From assembly GCA_030435675.1 (NCBI GenBank), contig CM059622.1:186001-250000 (forward strand): DNA of 64,000 bases, read 5' to 3'. This document shows, in pieces, positions 11,517-23,577 of the stretch (positions are counted from its first letter, which is position 1; each line of letters begins with the position of its first letter). The notes beneath the pieces were generated by a model that saw only the letters and a program-made list of their open reading frames with translations, was not told the DNA's origin and did no database searches. This DNA comes from Steinernema hermaphroditum (lineage: Eukaryota; Nematoda; Chromadorea; Rhabditida; Steinernematidae). The translations under genes were made by a program, and so were the position numbers.

Positions 11517-14500
11517 CGTTTTTGTTACCCTCGTGTTTATTTGTTACTTGATTGACGGTTGTTTGTAAGTATCTTGCATGTTATTTGTCAGAACGAGCAG
11601 AGAAATGAATGATAGTTCCACGAAAGCGTTCGAAGTTTGTCACTTGTGGTCAGAAAAAGTCAAACGGTCGCTCACGCGGTGAAAGAAGAAAGCGTTGATG
11701 ATTCATGACAACAGAATGCATATAAATGGATCTTAGTTCAAAGACATATTTCTAAGTAGACTGGACACTAAGTTTGAGGACAAAAAGAATTGCTTCCCGA
11801 AGGAACATGGTTTGTACATGATTTTTAATGTTAAACCTCGCCGAAATCCATGTAAGAAGAAAAATCGACTAATCGCTGGTGACGATGATAATGAAACGAT
11901 TCGTGATGCCCTCGGCGACGCACTCCTCTGAACCGTTCTGCCGATAAGGTCGTTCATTCACACTCAATCGATATTCACGCCCTACTCACTCCTAAATGCC
12001 CCCTTCCTCGTGGCACTGCTCAAAATGCGATTCGTCTGTCGTCTCCGAACGCCAAGATTCGGCGATTCTAATGCACTGTAAGTGCAGCGGGGTCTCCGAA
12101 GCTGGCCACAGCCTTGCTTTCGCCCTCGACGCCCTCCGAAAGCCACTCGAGCGAACTCTGCTCTCCTCCACAACGCCGAATACCCGATCGCTCTCCCAAA
12201 TAGAAGTCGCTTTTCTCCTTTGCGGTGGATTCGTGATGTCTTCTTACTTTGCCTATGAGATGATTCTTACGTTTGCGCACAAGTTGTTGTTCTTCGTGTA
12301 AGGCAATAAAAGTGTATCTGGTCACACTATTTAGTCCTTGAATAATGATTTTAATAGTGTCCAAGAGTGTTGCCGTAAGGTCAGTTGCTCAACAGGCAAT
12401 CTTCCGATGAATTTTTCATAAATACGGTAAACATAAAGTAAAATTCTACCGCAATTCATTACATCGATGAAATCTCAAAAGTTATGTGTTAATATTCAAT
12501 ATTAGCTTCAATGTTATAGCAAAATGGTGCAGTGAAGAGCGGAACTAGGACTCACCGGAGATATCTTTTGGTGCTACCAGGAGCGAGATCTCCCCTTTTC
12601 GTGGCCAAACATGCCATCAATATTCGCACATGTGCGCATTAGCCGATCGACGATCAACGTAGTGCCACTAACCGTTGGCTAGGCCAGCACCCTTGAAGAT
12701 TATTGAATGGCATGATCTTGGCACTCGATGATCACCAACTTGTGAAAGATATCTTAAACCGTTCTAATCGCAAAAGGCATGCTTTCCCACTCCTAAATTT
12801 ACGTTTAGGCAATAAACCAATTAATGACGGTAGAGCGCATGCAAAGGCGAAAGTGCCTTTGTCAACTCAAATTGAAATGCCGCCCATTTAGTCGCCGTCT
12901 CAAAAGGAGGAACGCCATTATTTTCGTTTGTCGGCGCGTTGTCGATTTAAAAAGTGAAATGTGGAAACGGTTCGTTGAAAATAGCATATGAGGCCGCTGG
13001 GAAAGCGAAGGATACTTGGTCAGTTTCTCAGAAAACAGACATGTCTATACCTGTTCGTTTTACGGTATCTCAGTATCACAAAAGAAGCAGAATCTGAGCA
13101 TCCAGATTATTTTGGTATTTTACAATATTAATGCATTCGAAGGTGGCGGAAATGGGGACCTGCTATAAACATGTTCAGGGCATTGTGGTAGCGAGGTCAC
13201 ATGTGTTTGCTGACCAATGATCATAACGGAGAGCGTTTGCTAAACGTTATGACAAAGCTCTGCTAGTTCGATTCACAGACACAGGACACAAGTGGCAAGT
13301 CAGTCTACAAAGATACGGTAGTCCAAAGTCAAGTTCTTGTGTAACATAACACGGGTATGAAGATATGAGCGAATTGAGCTGTCAACAAGGAACGCTCTCT
13401 TTTTTATAATGATGACAAAATGGTGACTGGCAAACCTTCGACTGGATGATCTTTATCTGTCCCTGTTCAACTCATATTGATAGTCCCTTGAGGTAGAGAG
13501 CGCTAGAGTGTCCGTTTCACAGTCGTATAAGGAACGCGTGAAAGCAGACGTTAGGTCGCGACCTGTACAACATGTGATCCTTTTGGATGCATGGTTGCAC
13601 TCTCAACTTATGGCCTGCTTTGTGTGAAGTGCACACCTTGCGGGTTGCACCTTTCAGGTTTCAAATCTTCACAGTATGGGAAGAAAGAAAAGCCCCAGCA
13701 TTGAGTGAAATATTGCGTAAGGCATTTGATATTTCATACTGTTGTGGCTAAAGATCTCATTCTGTGGAGCAGTGAAAACATCTCCTCGTCGTTGCTTTCA
13801 CTTTTCTGCCACATAACCGGTTCTTCCAATTTGAGCCTGACAAAGGGCAATAAAGATCATATCTCAGACGTTCGTTCCTTTCTAGCCCCTAAGTGGACGC
13901 TATTTATCAGGCCTTGTGACAAAGAGACCGGCTCTTGATGACAACCTAATACGACCTTCAGTTTGGGCGAACCTAGAATAATAAAGTTCTTAAGTATTGT
14001 TGTGACGTGTACGATGGAACATCTCCGAATGTGAAATGCAGAATGAGCTGGAGGTTTGGTAATACAAATAATGCCAAAAAACAACCTTGGAATCTACATA
14101 AATAAACCCTTTATAAAGGTTTCAAAGACATACTCTCTAAATTTAGGATATGGATGTGCTATTCGCATTTTTGGCGCGTTCATGTGATGATGAGTTCACT
14201 GAGAATGATGTAAACTTACCAAGTTTGTCATTACGTGAGAAAATAACGGGCGTCTGACGAAGAAAACGATGAAATATTGAAATTTTAATATGTGGTTAAC
14301 CATGCTTCCAAAAGAGTCACATGCTGAACGCGTCTGCTTTCACACAAAGTCATGCATTTTATGCAGTTGTAAAACAGTCATTCGGCCGCCAGGTCTCCAA
14401 CAGCTCTATCATGATTGGAGCACTGAGTCACAGGTATTCTTCCTATTGGAACGGCAGGACGGTGGCTCTCATAAGTGGTGTAAGAATGATCTTTGGTCAT

Positions 14501-15574
14501 TCTTTGCTCATAGCGTCCACTTAGGGGCTCGAGATCCTTTGGGTCGTTGTTGTAAGAATGATCAATGGTCATTTTTACCTTTCCTATTGCGTATTGCGTT
14601 ACAAATGTTTTGTCTTTTTCGTCACGCCTATTAATTTGGGATTAGTGTCATCACATCATACTTTCACATTTTCTATTACTGTTTTGGGTACCACAATATC
14701 ATTAGGGATTGTAAAGCGGAGGCTTTCGTTTTTCAAAAATTTGAATTCATCGAATAAAGAAAGGCAAAATTCAAAAATGTGTGAAGCGATAAAAACGAGG
14801 ATGCGAAAGATTCGAAGCTTTAAACTGGTGTGAAACGACGCATTTTTATGACACAGTCAGCATGGGAATCTTGTTGAAACCTTGAACAAGTTGACAAAGC
14901 GCGTCGAGAGAACGATCTTTTGTGTTCTGAACTGTTAGAGATCAAGCTAAAATTAATGTGACAAGAAAGCACATTTTTTCAAAGTAATCCTTTTGAAATT
15001 AGATTACGGTATCATCACTGTTAATTAGTTCAGCAGAGGACGTTGATGAAATGTGCGCTTAAAAGAGACCCTCAACATGTGCTTTTTATGTTTAGGAACA
15101 GCGAAATACTGACAAGAGCCGCATTGAATGGTCACTCCTCCGTCGACCCTTCTTGACACCCGCAAAAAAACGGACTTTTGGCGCGATTTCACTTCTACCG
15201 TACCGTATGACTCAACACGTCTTTGTCCACCCTCGTTTTCCCGCCTTTTTGCGTGTTTTGTCGCTCGGGGGTTTTGGCGGAAAGAGACGCGATTTGATCT
15301 CGACGGCGCGTGTGAACTCTCTTCGTCGAGCGCGCCCTTCCCAGCAGTAAATGGACGTGTGCTCTCTTGACCCTTCGTCGCGTCAGCGTTGCGTAATTTC
15401 GAAAATCAGTTTCGCACCTCCCCCGTTCCTCCGCCTCCTCCTCCTCCATCTTCTTCTTTCGCGCTTCTCAAGGTGTGACCGGCGTCGTAAACACACGAAC
15501 CGGTGCCGAAATTCAGTTACTCTGCAAGCGAGTTAGCCGTGCGGCCGCGCACTCCTCTCCTCTCTTCCAGATCC
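11517..15574. other. Gene-poor stretch between prp-17 and the Myt1-type kinase
   Basis: No gene could be supported. A G+C-richer block at 12.0-12.3 kb is open on both strands. Its minus frame (12364-12068) has a charged, coding-like composition but no splice context or family match. Between 15.1 and 15.57 kb the sequence is again G+C-rich and probably contains the promoter and 5' region of the kinase gene. A 19-bp inverted repeat (13885-13903 with 14510-14528) is listed separately. Confidence 0.5.
13885..14528. repeat. Region bounded by a 19-bp inverted repeat
   Basis: GCCCCTAAGTGGACGCTAT at 13885-13903 is exactly reverse-complementary to 14510-14528. Close to the right copy, a short direct repeat (TAAGAATGATC, then TGGTCATT) occurs at about 14481 and 14552. 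This may be the termini of a decayed element, but no target duplication or coding capacity is visible. Confidence 0.5.
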
Positions 15575-17222
15575 ATGGACGTCGACCAGAATCCGCTGCT
15601 TTTCTCGGCGCCTCCCGCCCTTCCGGCCCGGAATCCCTACCGTGATCGCTATCGCGATGTTTCGACACTTCAGTTCCTCAAGACTGGCGACAACACCGAA
15701 GAAAGTAAGTCGTTATCGTTTACGTTATTACACTCATACTTCTTATACTCATTTGGGTCAAACAAGATCCGATGTTTGATCGACTAAATTTCCGGCTTTT
15801 TGTCGACATTCATAAATACTAACTGAACAGGATCCATGTTTCGACCACTTTTTGAAATTCACGTTTTACGATAATTTAAGTATTTTGAAATTCAACCCTT
15901 CTTCATGTTCCGGTGTCAAGATCCTGATTCAGATTCTTCAAATACTTTGCTCGGTTATGCATATAGCACCTGATTTGTACCATTTTCCTTGTGGCTTTCT
16001 CACTTCTGTAAACAGTGCAGTTGAGAGACTTCTCATGACATCGGTTTTTTCGAACATCGTCTTCTCGACAATCTGAACTAACTATAAATAATGACTCTAA
16101 CGTAAGCCTCTTTTCAGTCCTGAACAACTCGGCCCACTACAATCCCGAGGAACCCGGCTGCTACCTATCCAAGTGCTTCCACATCGGGGCCGTTCTTGGT
16201 GGAGGTTCCTTCGGAGTCGTTATCGAAGCCGTCTGCAAAACCACTGGGCGTCGCTTTGCTGTCAAGCGATCCAAGGAAGCCTTCCGAACGCCATCCGACC
16301 GCCACTTCAAGATGAAGGAGCTCAGACGCTTCGAGATGATCACCCCTCATCCGAACATCCTCGAACTGCATGGTGCCTGGCAAGAAGATCGCCACCTCCA
16401 CATCCTCACCGAGTTCTGTGTCTCCCCTCTCAGCGTCTTCTGTCGATCTCCGATGTTTACCAAGGCGGTGCTCTTCCACTGCAGCCTCGACGTCACCACA
16501 GCTGTAGACCACGTTCACAAACACGGATTAATCCACGTGGATATTAAACCCGAGAATGTGCTGGTCACGCGCGAGGGACTGTGCAAATTGGCTGACTTTG
16601 GAGCTTCCTACATCCCTCAGGTAAGCATTTAGCCCATAGAGATATCACTAGGCTTAGATTGCTTTTTCAGGAAGACAAGGATATTTGGGACGACGGTGAC
16701 TGCCGCTACCTCTCTCACGATCTCATGAATAACTGCCCTACCGTCATGTCCGATGTATTCAGCCTGGGAATCACACTTTTCGAAGTCGCCACTCAGTGGA
16801 CTTTGCCCAAAAACGGCGAGCAGTGGAGCGCCCTTCGTACGGACGGCTGCATCGAAGGAATCCTCAAGGAACGCTGCCCTGAGATGGCCGAAATTGTCGG
16901 TGCTGCCGTCCGAGACGACCCCAACGCCAGAGCCTCTACCACTCAGCTAGTAGAAGCTCTTCGACGCCTCTGTAGTTTCCACGAACGCCCTCAGCTCAAT
17001 TGGGAGTGGGAACCCCCGCAGATGCCCCTTCCCCCGGCCGTCCGAGCCATTCTTCCTCGGCCTCCACCTCCGACGATCCTCGCAACGCCGCCGTCAACGC
17101 CTCCTCGCGAAAACGCGGCTGACTTCGTCTACGAAACACCTGACTACTTCATCCTGACACCGAGGGCTGTGCAGTCCGAACGCAAACCGGTCCGACCGTT
17201 GAGACTCAAATTCGACGACTGA
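15575..17222 (+). CDS. wee-1.3: Myt1-type membrane-associated Cdk1 inhibitory kinase
   Basis: A Wee1/Myt1-family kinase; the family phosphorylates the Thr14/Tyr15 pair of Cdk1 to hold cells out of mitosis or meiosis. Exons are 15575-15704, 16118-16620 and 16671-17222, giving 394 residues. The kinase domain shows the glycine loop LGGGSFGVV, the beta-3 lysine FAVKRSKEAF, the catalytic loop HVDIKPEN (V replacing the usual R of HRD, as is typical for the Wee1/Myt1 group), DFG in LADFGAS, and the Myt1-like DVFSLGITLFEVAT followed by LPKNGEQW. The C-terminal tail is proline-rich (PRPPPPTILATPPSTPP) and ends with an RPLRL motif like the cyclin-binding RxL of Myt1. I see no membrane segment after the kinase domain, unlike vertebrate Myt1. 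The acceptor TCTTCCAG sits 4 nt before the ATG. The first intron is 413 nt and the second 50 nt. AATAAA is present at 17285. Confidence 0.92.
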
Positions 17223-18615
17223 ACATATCGGGTCATTCGTGTCGCAAATTCACTTGTCATGTAGATAGAATCCAAAAAGATAAAAATAAATTTTTACTGT
17301 GTATAACTTTCATGATTTCTTCCGTTCTGGAAGAATTTTGGGAGGGTTTCCATGTTGAAGCACTGGGGTTGTTCTTCGAAAAATGGCTCAGCCGAATTCG
17401 ATAAAAATGGTGAAAAAAATTCCAGGATTGCCCATGAGGATCGCTCCCGCCAAGCATTTTCACGATTTTAGTTCTGTTATGATCGGATGTTGTCCTGCAA
17501 GTAGGGATCGAAAGCTGATGTTCGATGCCTACGAATTTCACACATGGCTAAGTCCCTAGTCAATTTCCGCCTTTCATGATCCTCACACATTTGTGGTGTT
17601 AAGGACCTTATTTTTAGGTCCATGAATGATCGCAGATTTGGGAGCAAACACCACATAATCACACATCGTGATCATTGATCAAGATACTAAGTTGTTGAAG
17701 AAGAACAGCTAAGGAACACTCCTCACCACCCCCTTGATCAAACATACAGCAGCACCATTCCCACAACACAGAGGTCATTACGGTCACGAAAAGAGCTCCA
17801 TCGGATGATCACAAACTCTATTACTGGAAGGACTGCAGTAACTCTTTCCTTACACATCCGTTCGTTTGGACGCTTTCTATTCATACAGTTACCTCAGGTC
17901 AATACAGTACCCATCAACAACAATCCTCGCGAATCAGTAATTTCAGCCCTCAAAGATACCACAGTCCGACAGGGTTTCCTACCAAAAAACATGTTTTCTG
18001 AAGAGATTTCCAACATTAATGTCATGAGAGACACTCATTACTTTCCCTAAGGGAACGAGGCCTGTCAATAATGCATCCAAGGCCATAAATACGCTGGGAT
18101 AGCCATAGATACGCATCAATAAGCGCTTCGGCTCAATCTACGATAAGCGAGCCATGAGCCATGGCTCATCGGAACATGCCGCTATCCGAATTTCAGAAGA
18201 TCATATATTTTGGTCTTCTACAAAGGTTTCTCCATTACAAAAGTCACCTCTTTCAACAAACACGACACCCGCTTCCTCCGTCGGTCACTCATATTTTTGC
18301 AACGTTCGGTCAGGAATGCCACGCGGCGCGCCTCGAGCAGATTTCCGTTTCCTGCACAGCTGCTTGTGCAGCAAAGGGTCACTTGTTGCTGTTTACGGTC
18401 GTATTGTGCCCGTCATGACGTGTGCTAGTTTCCTATCAGTACGTTTTGCCGTCAGTTTGACCGTATTACTTCGTATTGGTTGTGATGAATCAGCGTTTTT
18501 TTTGCAATTCGTTTGCAGTCTACAGCTGCGGATTGGAAGATATCGAAGCGGTTTCATTGCGTAGACGTTTTGCAAGATTTGAAGACTGTATTTCATGTAT
18601 AATGTCTAATTCAGA
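17223..18615. other. Intergenic region
   Basis: It contains the polyadenylation signal of the upstream kinase gene (AATAAA, 17285-17290). A 136-codon plus-strand frame at 18154-18564 and overlapping frames in other phases have no splice acceptor, no recognisable domain and ordinary A+T-rich composition, so I do not call a gene. A terminal acceptor TAATTCAG belongs to the next gene. Confidence 0.5.
17285..17290 (+). terminator. Polyadenylation signal of the Myt1-type kinase gene
   Basis: AATAAA 63 nt after the stop codon, in an A+T-rich stretch. Confidence 0.6.
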
Positions 18616-19607
18616 ATGCCCAGGCCGGAGTTGTCGCTGCTAGCACTGCTATTTCTCGTCACATCCACCTTCTGCAGCGAATTCGACTTCACAATTGAGG
18701 TGCCACCGGGCAAATTCCAGTGCTTCTTCCAGCCCGTCAACGATGCTAAATTCAAGACGATGGAAGTTGATTACCAGGTATGTTTTCCGCCATCTTCAGT
18801 GGTGTACTTCAATCGCTTCTTAGGTCATTGATGGAGGTGACTTGAATATCAATTTCATGGCTCTTCACGGTGCGGACGTTCTTGTTCAAGATCATATGAA
18901 AGTCGACGGCAGTCATAAGTAAGGTTTTTCTAAATAATTCATTTGCAGAAAAGCTGCTACTGTCGATTGAAAGACCTGCCAGGCAGTCGCTCAGTGCTAC
19001 TGTGGCAAGTGCGAGAAGAGTAGCTTTCTCTGTGACATCTGATTTCCCGTGATTCTCAGCACAAAAATACTCCCTGTTATTTCATCGATTTCCAAGCACC
19101 AACTGATTCTTTCCATTTTAGGATCGAGATCAAAGAGCTCGGTGATTACCAAATCTGCTTTGACAACACCTTCAGCTACCAGTCGCGCAAGGTCGTCTTC
19201 TTTGAGGTCTTTCTCTTCGACGCCGAAGGAAACCTCGACGACTTGGATGTCGCCAAGTTCGCCAACCAAGACGCCCTACTTCAGGACCGTCTCAAGCAGG
19301 TCGGAATCACTCTGGCCGAGTTCCACGCCACTGCCAACCGCATCAAGGGATCTCTGAACAAGATCGAGTACCATCAAGCGCTCCTCAGAGCGTACGAAGC
19401 GCGTGACCGTTCCGTCATGAACGCGAACCTCGACCGCGTCTCCTTCTGGTCTGTCCTCAACGCCGTCATCTTAGTTGCCGTTGGTGGAGTCCAGGCATGA
19501 CCTCAAGTTCACCTTAATTCGCCTCAATGCGTTTCTTTCAGGTTTACATGATCCGCAGTCTTTTCGAGGAGGATTCCAAGATCGGCAAGATCCTAAGGAA
19601 GACGTAG
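18616..19607 (+). CDS. p24/TMED family cargo receptor (TMED1/5 type)
   Basis: A type I membrane protein of the early secretory pathway; p24 proteins sort cargo between ER and Golgi in COPI/COPII vesicles. Exons are 18616-18777, 18824-18918, 19122-19494 and 19542-19607, giving 231 residues, the usual size. Visible are an N-terminal signal peptide, a GOLD domain (FTIEVPPGKFQCFFQPV, then GDYQICFDNTFS), a coiled-coil segment (LKQVGITLAEFHATANRIKG onwards), a membrane segment (FWSVLNAVILVAVGG) and a short cytosolic tail VYMIRSLFEEDSKIGKILRK, followed by T. The last intron must start with GC, not GT (CAG, GCATGA ... TTTCAG, 47 nt). Without removal, translation would stop two codons after the membrane segment and lose the trafficking tail. 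An acceptor TAATTCAG lies 1 nt before the ATG. It converges with the RMND1 gene. Confidence 0.93.
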
Positions 19608-19718
19608 TAGAAGCCATTTTTCCGTATTCTATTCCTAATTTATTTATTGTTGACTTTGCTTTCGTTTGCCTTTCAGCATAATTAGCTGTAGTAGTGTCTA
19701 CATGTGCCTTCCAGTCAT

Positions 19719-19724
19719 AATAAA
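19719..19724 (+). terminator. Polyadenylation signal of the p24/TMED gene
   Basis: AATAAA 111 nt after the stop. On the opposite strand two TTTATT motifs at about 19639-19648 are candidate signals for the convergent RMND1 gene, so the two 3' UTRs probably overlap by roughly 100 nt. Confidence 0.55.
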
Positions 19725-19792
19725 GAGATCTAATTTACTCCTAAACTTTACATAAACTCAACAATTTAACAAACAAAACAATCGTGTGCTGC

Positions 19793-21308
19793 TTAGTCAG
19801 AAGTTGAAGATTCGGCAGGTACGACGACAACAGGTTTCGGAGATTTGTCCAAGAAGTGCCAGACATCGAAGAAGACTTCAATGACGATGAGGATGATGAT
19901 CATCCATTCGAGCGTCGAGGCCTGTAATAATGGATCATCAGATAGTGCTTCAACTTGAGAAATTACGACATCTAGTACTGCAGAGATGCATAGACAGAAA
20001 TCGTACGAAACTTACATGACGATGTGAAAGCATATTATCAATAAGCCGAACGATCTCCTCGCAATAATCCAAGCGATTGTTCACCTTCCTCAGTCTCGAT
20101 GCTACGGCGAAGTACCTCAACGCCTGCTTGTAGTGGGTCTCCAGCTCCGGCCGCTCCCAGTAGAAATCATCATTCAAAAGGCACGTGTTCAGATTGATCG
20201 AATGCCGAAGGGCAGCGAACTCTCCAGTCTTCTTCAGCGCCTCTTTTCTCCGCCACGGGATCACACCTCTCGTCAAATCCTTCGTCGTCTGGGCCAGCGG
20301 CTCGGCATAGTCGTTCAGCTGCGATTCCCAAATGGCCAACTTCACGGACGCGGCGAATCCATGGGAAAACGCGTAGCGCTCGAGCGTGCAGTGGTGAGAC
20401 CGTTGACGTCCATCGTGCTGGGCAACGTTCAACATAACCGTATCGTTGGAGATGCGTGTGCGGCCGTTATCCATGAGTTCAAATGCCATCGAGTCGGTCT
20501 CTTCGGTGGCCATCTTCTCCGAGTATTGCCCTCCTGAGTAGCGTTCCAGGTTCCGGAGGATTTGTTCACGTTCCATGGGACTGATGTTCCAGAAGACGAC
20601 AACGCCGTCACTGAAGATGAACATGTCGCGCAGAGCGTTCTTTTCAATGATGTACTTCTCCTTCGGCACGATATGCAGCGCTTCGTCGAATTCTGAAAGA
20701 GGAAATATCATATGCTGCATAGTGCCTCTCCAAGAATAGCGGCAAAGAAGCCAAAAAGCTGCACTGAACAGTCACGAACTTACCATCATCGACGAAAGTA
20801 GCATTGTACACTGTTCCAATAGTATCACTGCGAAAGATCGCAGCTAAATCCAATGATTCGGCAATGGAAACGGCGATAACTTCTTGAGCAGGAACTGCCT
20901 GAACGGTTCACGTTATGACATTCATATTACTTCGACAAACCTGGGTAGTTTCGTAGTACGAAGTGAGAGCACGTCGTTTCCGAACCTGCCGAGGTGGACG
21001 GAGTTGCTGAGCGTCAGTGGAAGGATCACACTGGAGAGAAGAGGTTGATAACGGTTGAGCAGATCTGAAATGCTCATCGTTAAGATCGTAACAAAGGCTT
21101 CAGATAACAGTAACAGATTATATGCTGATTGGAGCTGATTGATTGAATTCAGCAATTTAAAAGTAGAATAATACCCATTGAATAGAATTTTGAAATGTTT
21201 TAGGTGGATAAAACAGATATATTTGCATACTTACCTCAGCCAAACTCGCCGTGGAGTGAGAATCCCACGGGAGGCTCGTAAACACGACGAAACGAAGCGA
21301 TTCGCCAT
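19793..21308 (-). CDS. RMND1: RMND1/DUF155 mitochondrial protein
   Basis: A homologue of RMND1, an inner-membrane protein needed for mitochondrial translation. Five minus-strand exons, 21308-21235, 21064-20941, 20898-20784, 20692-20016 and 19921-19793, join in phase to give 372 residues. The N-terminus, MANRFVSSCLRASRGILTPR, is Arg/Ser-rich and lacks acidic residues, as a mitochondrial presequence should. RPPRQVRKRRALTSYYET precedes the DUF155 domain, which shows FIFSDGVVVFWN, then RISNDTVMLNV, then YAFSHGFAASVKLAIWE. The last exon supplies the C-terminal hydrophobic anchor LEWMIIILIVIEVFF followed by a short tail, the family's typical ending. The second exon ends at a weak donor, GTTTGT; the downstream frame confirms it. 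An acceptor TCTTCAG lies 7 nt before the ATG. The gene converges on the p24/TMED gene, with 185 nt between stops. Confidence 0.93.
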
Positions 21309-21767
21309 GTTCGTTCTGAAGAGAAGAGAAGTGAGAAGACATTTTTACATCAGCAGAATGACCACACACGAAGAAAAGAAACCCGCAACATTGCATCAGA
21401 AACTGAGAGCCGAGCGAGTTTGAAATCGTTTGAAATCAGAAGCAGTCGATCTCAATTCCTCGAAAAAGCAGCAAGCAATTCCCACAGATGCATCGCATCG
21501 TATGAAAGCTAAAACATTGCATCAGAAATAAGCAAATGGGTTACGGTAATCCTGATCTTTCACACGGTAACTTGGATATGTCAAGACATGCTTCTGCTAT
21601 GCATCGCAAAGATATACGAGAGACGCGACTATCAAATACTACTCGTCATGGCATGTTCAAAGAGAGATCAAGCTAACACATGAAAGCTGATCGATTCTGG
21701 AGGGAACCTTTTTTCCTCTTGTTCTGGCGCGCTTGTGGTCAAGGGCTACTGATCTCTTTAAAAATGT

Positions 21768-22770
21768 TTATTTTTTACACACAAACGGCATCGTAGTCCC
21801 ACAATCTTGAGAATTCCAACGGTGTCTGCTCATCTAAATCAACATGACACTAAAATAAGGCCCATTATTGCATACCGTAAGGCATGTAAAGCTGTTGGAA
21901 CATCCACGGAGAGCAGCATTATAATCCCATGCGCTCCCATCGGTCCACACAAACTGATGACCATTGCATCGAGCACCCAACCAAAGCGTTCCGCGAGCTA
22001 TTTGAGCGATAAATTTCGAGTCATCTGTCCCGTGAACGGAAGCTAAGAGTGCTCCCCTTTGCAGGCAAAACTGCTCGGCTGTGTCGAACGTCAGTGCGTC
22101 GGGTGAAAAAAAGGTAGTGGTGTCCACCGTGCAGCTTCCAGAGGGTGGGAGTTGTGGTGGGAAGGCTTGTGGTGGTGGTGGCTGTAGTGGTAGGCTTTTG
22201 GGTTGTAGTTGTTGATGTTGTTCTTGGTTCTGGTGTCGTCGTCGTTGTCGTCACGCTACTAGCGATCGCCGACGTGGTTGAATGCATAGAGGTGGTCATG
22301 GCTGTTGAGACGTGGGGAACGACCGGTCTAGTGGGGTTCATCTTTATCAACAATCATATCCTTTATATGCACAATCGTAGACACAAAAGGGCGTCTTGTC
22401 AGTCTAGACGCTGGAGGGGGACTACTACCCAACAATGGCAGAGATAGAACTCGTGGCAGCACTCCCAGATGAGGATGCAGTTAGCCGCCTCGTGGTGGAG
22501 CTTGTGGCCATCGTCGAAGTGGGCATTGTTATCTTCCCAGGCTCCCCAGAGGGAAACACTACATTTAAGACTGCGGCGTTCTCGTTCTCCCAGTTGCTTA
22601 AAATAACCACCAAAGCGATGAGAATGCCAATGAGAATCATGATCAGGAGCACGACGAGCAGGACTAAAAGGACGATTTATACATGCTGGCCTTCTACTTA
22701 ACATACCTATAACAATGTGTTTCCGCTTTCTTTGATCTCTGTAGCTTTTCAAATAGATGTTGTCATACAT
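21768..22770 (-). CDS. Type II membrane protein with Thr-rich stalk and C-type lectin-like domain
   Basis: Exon 1 (22770-22707) encodes MYDNIYLKSYRDQRKRKH. After a 43-nt intron, exon 2 (22663-22429) gives a long membrane segment (VLLVVLLIMILIGILIALVV) and a Ser/Thr-rich ectodomain start, so the short basic N-terminus should be cytosolic. A Thr/Pro-rich stalk and a C-type lectin-like domain follow: AEQFCLQRGALLASVHGTDD, then LWLGARCNGHQFVW. The last exon (21833-21768) ends WNSQDCGTTMPFVCKK after a clean GTATGC...TTTAG intron. The calcium-site motifs EPN and WND are absent or altered (WNS), so classical sugar binding is doubtful. Between stalk and lectin domain the threonine-rich frame and the lectin frame differ by one nucleotide near 22140. 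The lectin frame is also open upstream as a Pro/Gln-rich stalk, so this is either an unresolved small exon or a frameshift. The middle of the model is uncertain; the two ends are secure. Confidence 0.72.
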
Positions 22771-23577
22771 AACTATAAATATAAAAGGTCGAGACGTGTT
22801 ATAGCTCAAATAAAAAAGAGGACAATATGAAACGAAGTGATAACGGCACGTATCATTTAGTCATCATGCTTGATCGCTGATTCACTAGCATGTGCAAACG
22901 AAGCGTTGTACAAGCGTTGCTTTCTTCCGTTTTCATAAAATATTTTTTATATTTGCTCAAGGGATCAGTCACTTCAGGTCACTTCGAGGGAACGACGCAA
23001 GGTAGACTCCTGTAGATCGATGCTTGATGCAAGCCAGGGATGCGCGAGGATGGAGTCTAAACTGGAGCCAGAGCAGATCGGTAGACAGTACAATAATGCA
23101 CGATCACTAAAAATTATTGTAGAAGTTTATTTTCGAACTGAAAAGGAATCGATGAATCCACATGAGTCGATGGAGCACAGTAAAAGGAGTGGATTCCTGC
23201 TTCAAATCCACATGTACTATGATTTGTGCATTCATCTCACATCACATATTTAATTCGCTTTCCGGGCCCACCCATGTTTTATGCATTTGTTTGATAAAAT
23301 CAATCAATTTTTCGTAAACGAAGCCATTTATGCATATGCATACCTGATCAGAATTGTACCGAAAAAGCTACTTCAAACCGCTGTGTCCTTTTCGACAGTT
23401 TGAATCGTTGCATATCATATTTGCAAGTGGACACTGTGTTCCGATAGGTCCACACGTCGTACCAGCTTCTGAGTCACATTCACAAGCTTAAGGCGAACAA
23501 ACTACGACAGTGTTTGTCAACTTCACACCTTCATGGCCTAGTCACATTATTCGGCGATCTTTCCTACAGTCGCACTT
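22771..23577. other. Shared upstream region of two divergent type II membrane genes
   Basis: An 807-nt stretch separates two head-to-head genes whose first exons resemble each other. No other coding signal was seen. It should contain both promoters. The plus-strand acceptor CTTTCCTACAG at 23560-23570 marks the start of the right-hand transcript. Confidence 0.5.

Noticed and set aside
12068..12364. 98-codon minus-strand frame with charged composition
   Set aside because: No acceptor, start context or family match, and a 101-codon plus-strand frame overlaps it. It remains unassigned.
16165..16547. Long frames on the minus strand and second plus frame over the kinase exon
   Set aside because: They are shadows of the Myt1-type kinase exon in codon-biased G+C-rich DNA.
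18154..18564. 136-codon plus-strand frame upstream of the p24/TMED gene
   Set aside because: Overlapping frames in other phases are equally open, the product has no recognisable features, and no acceptor lies near its start.
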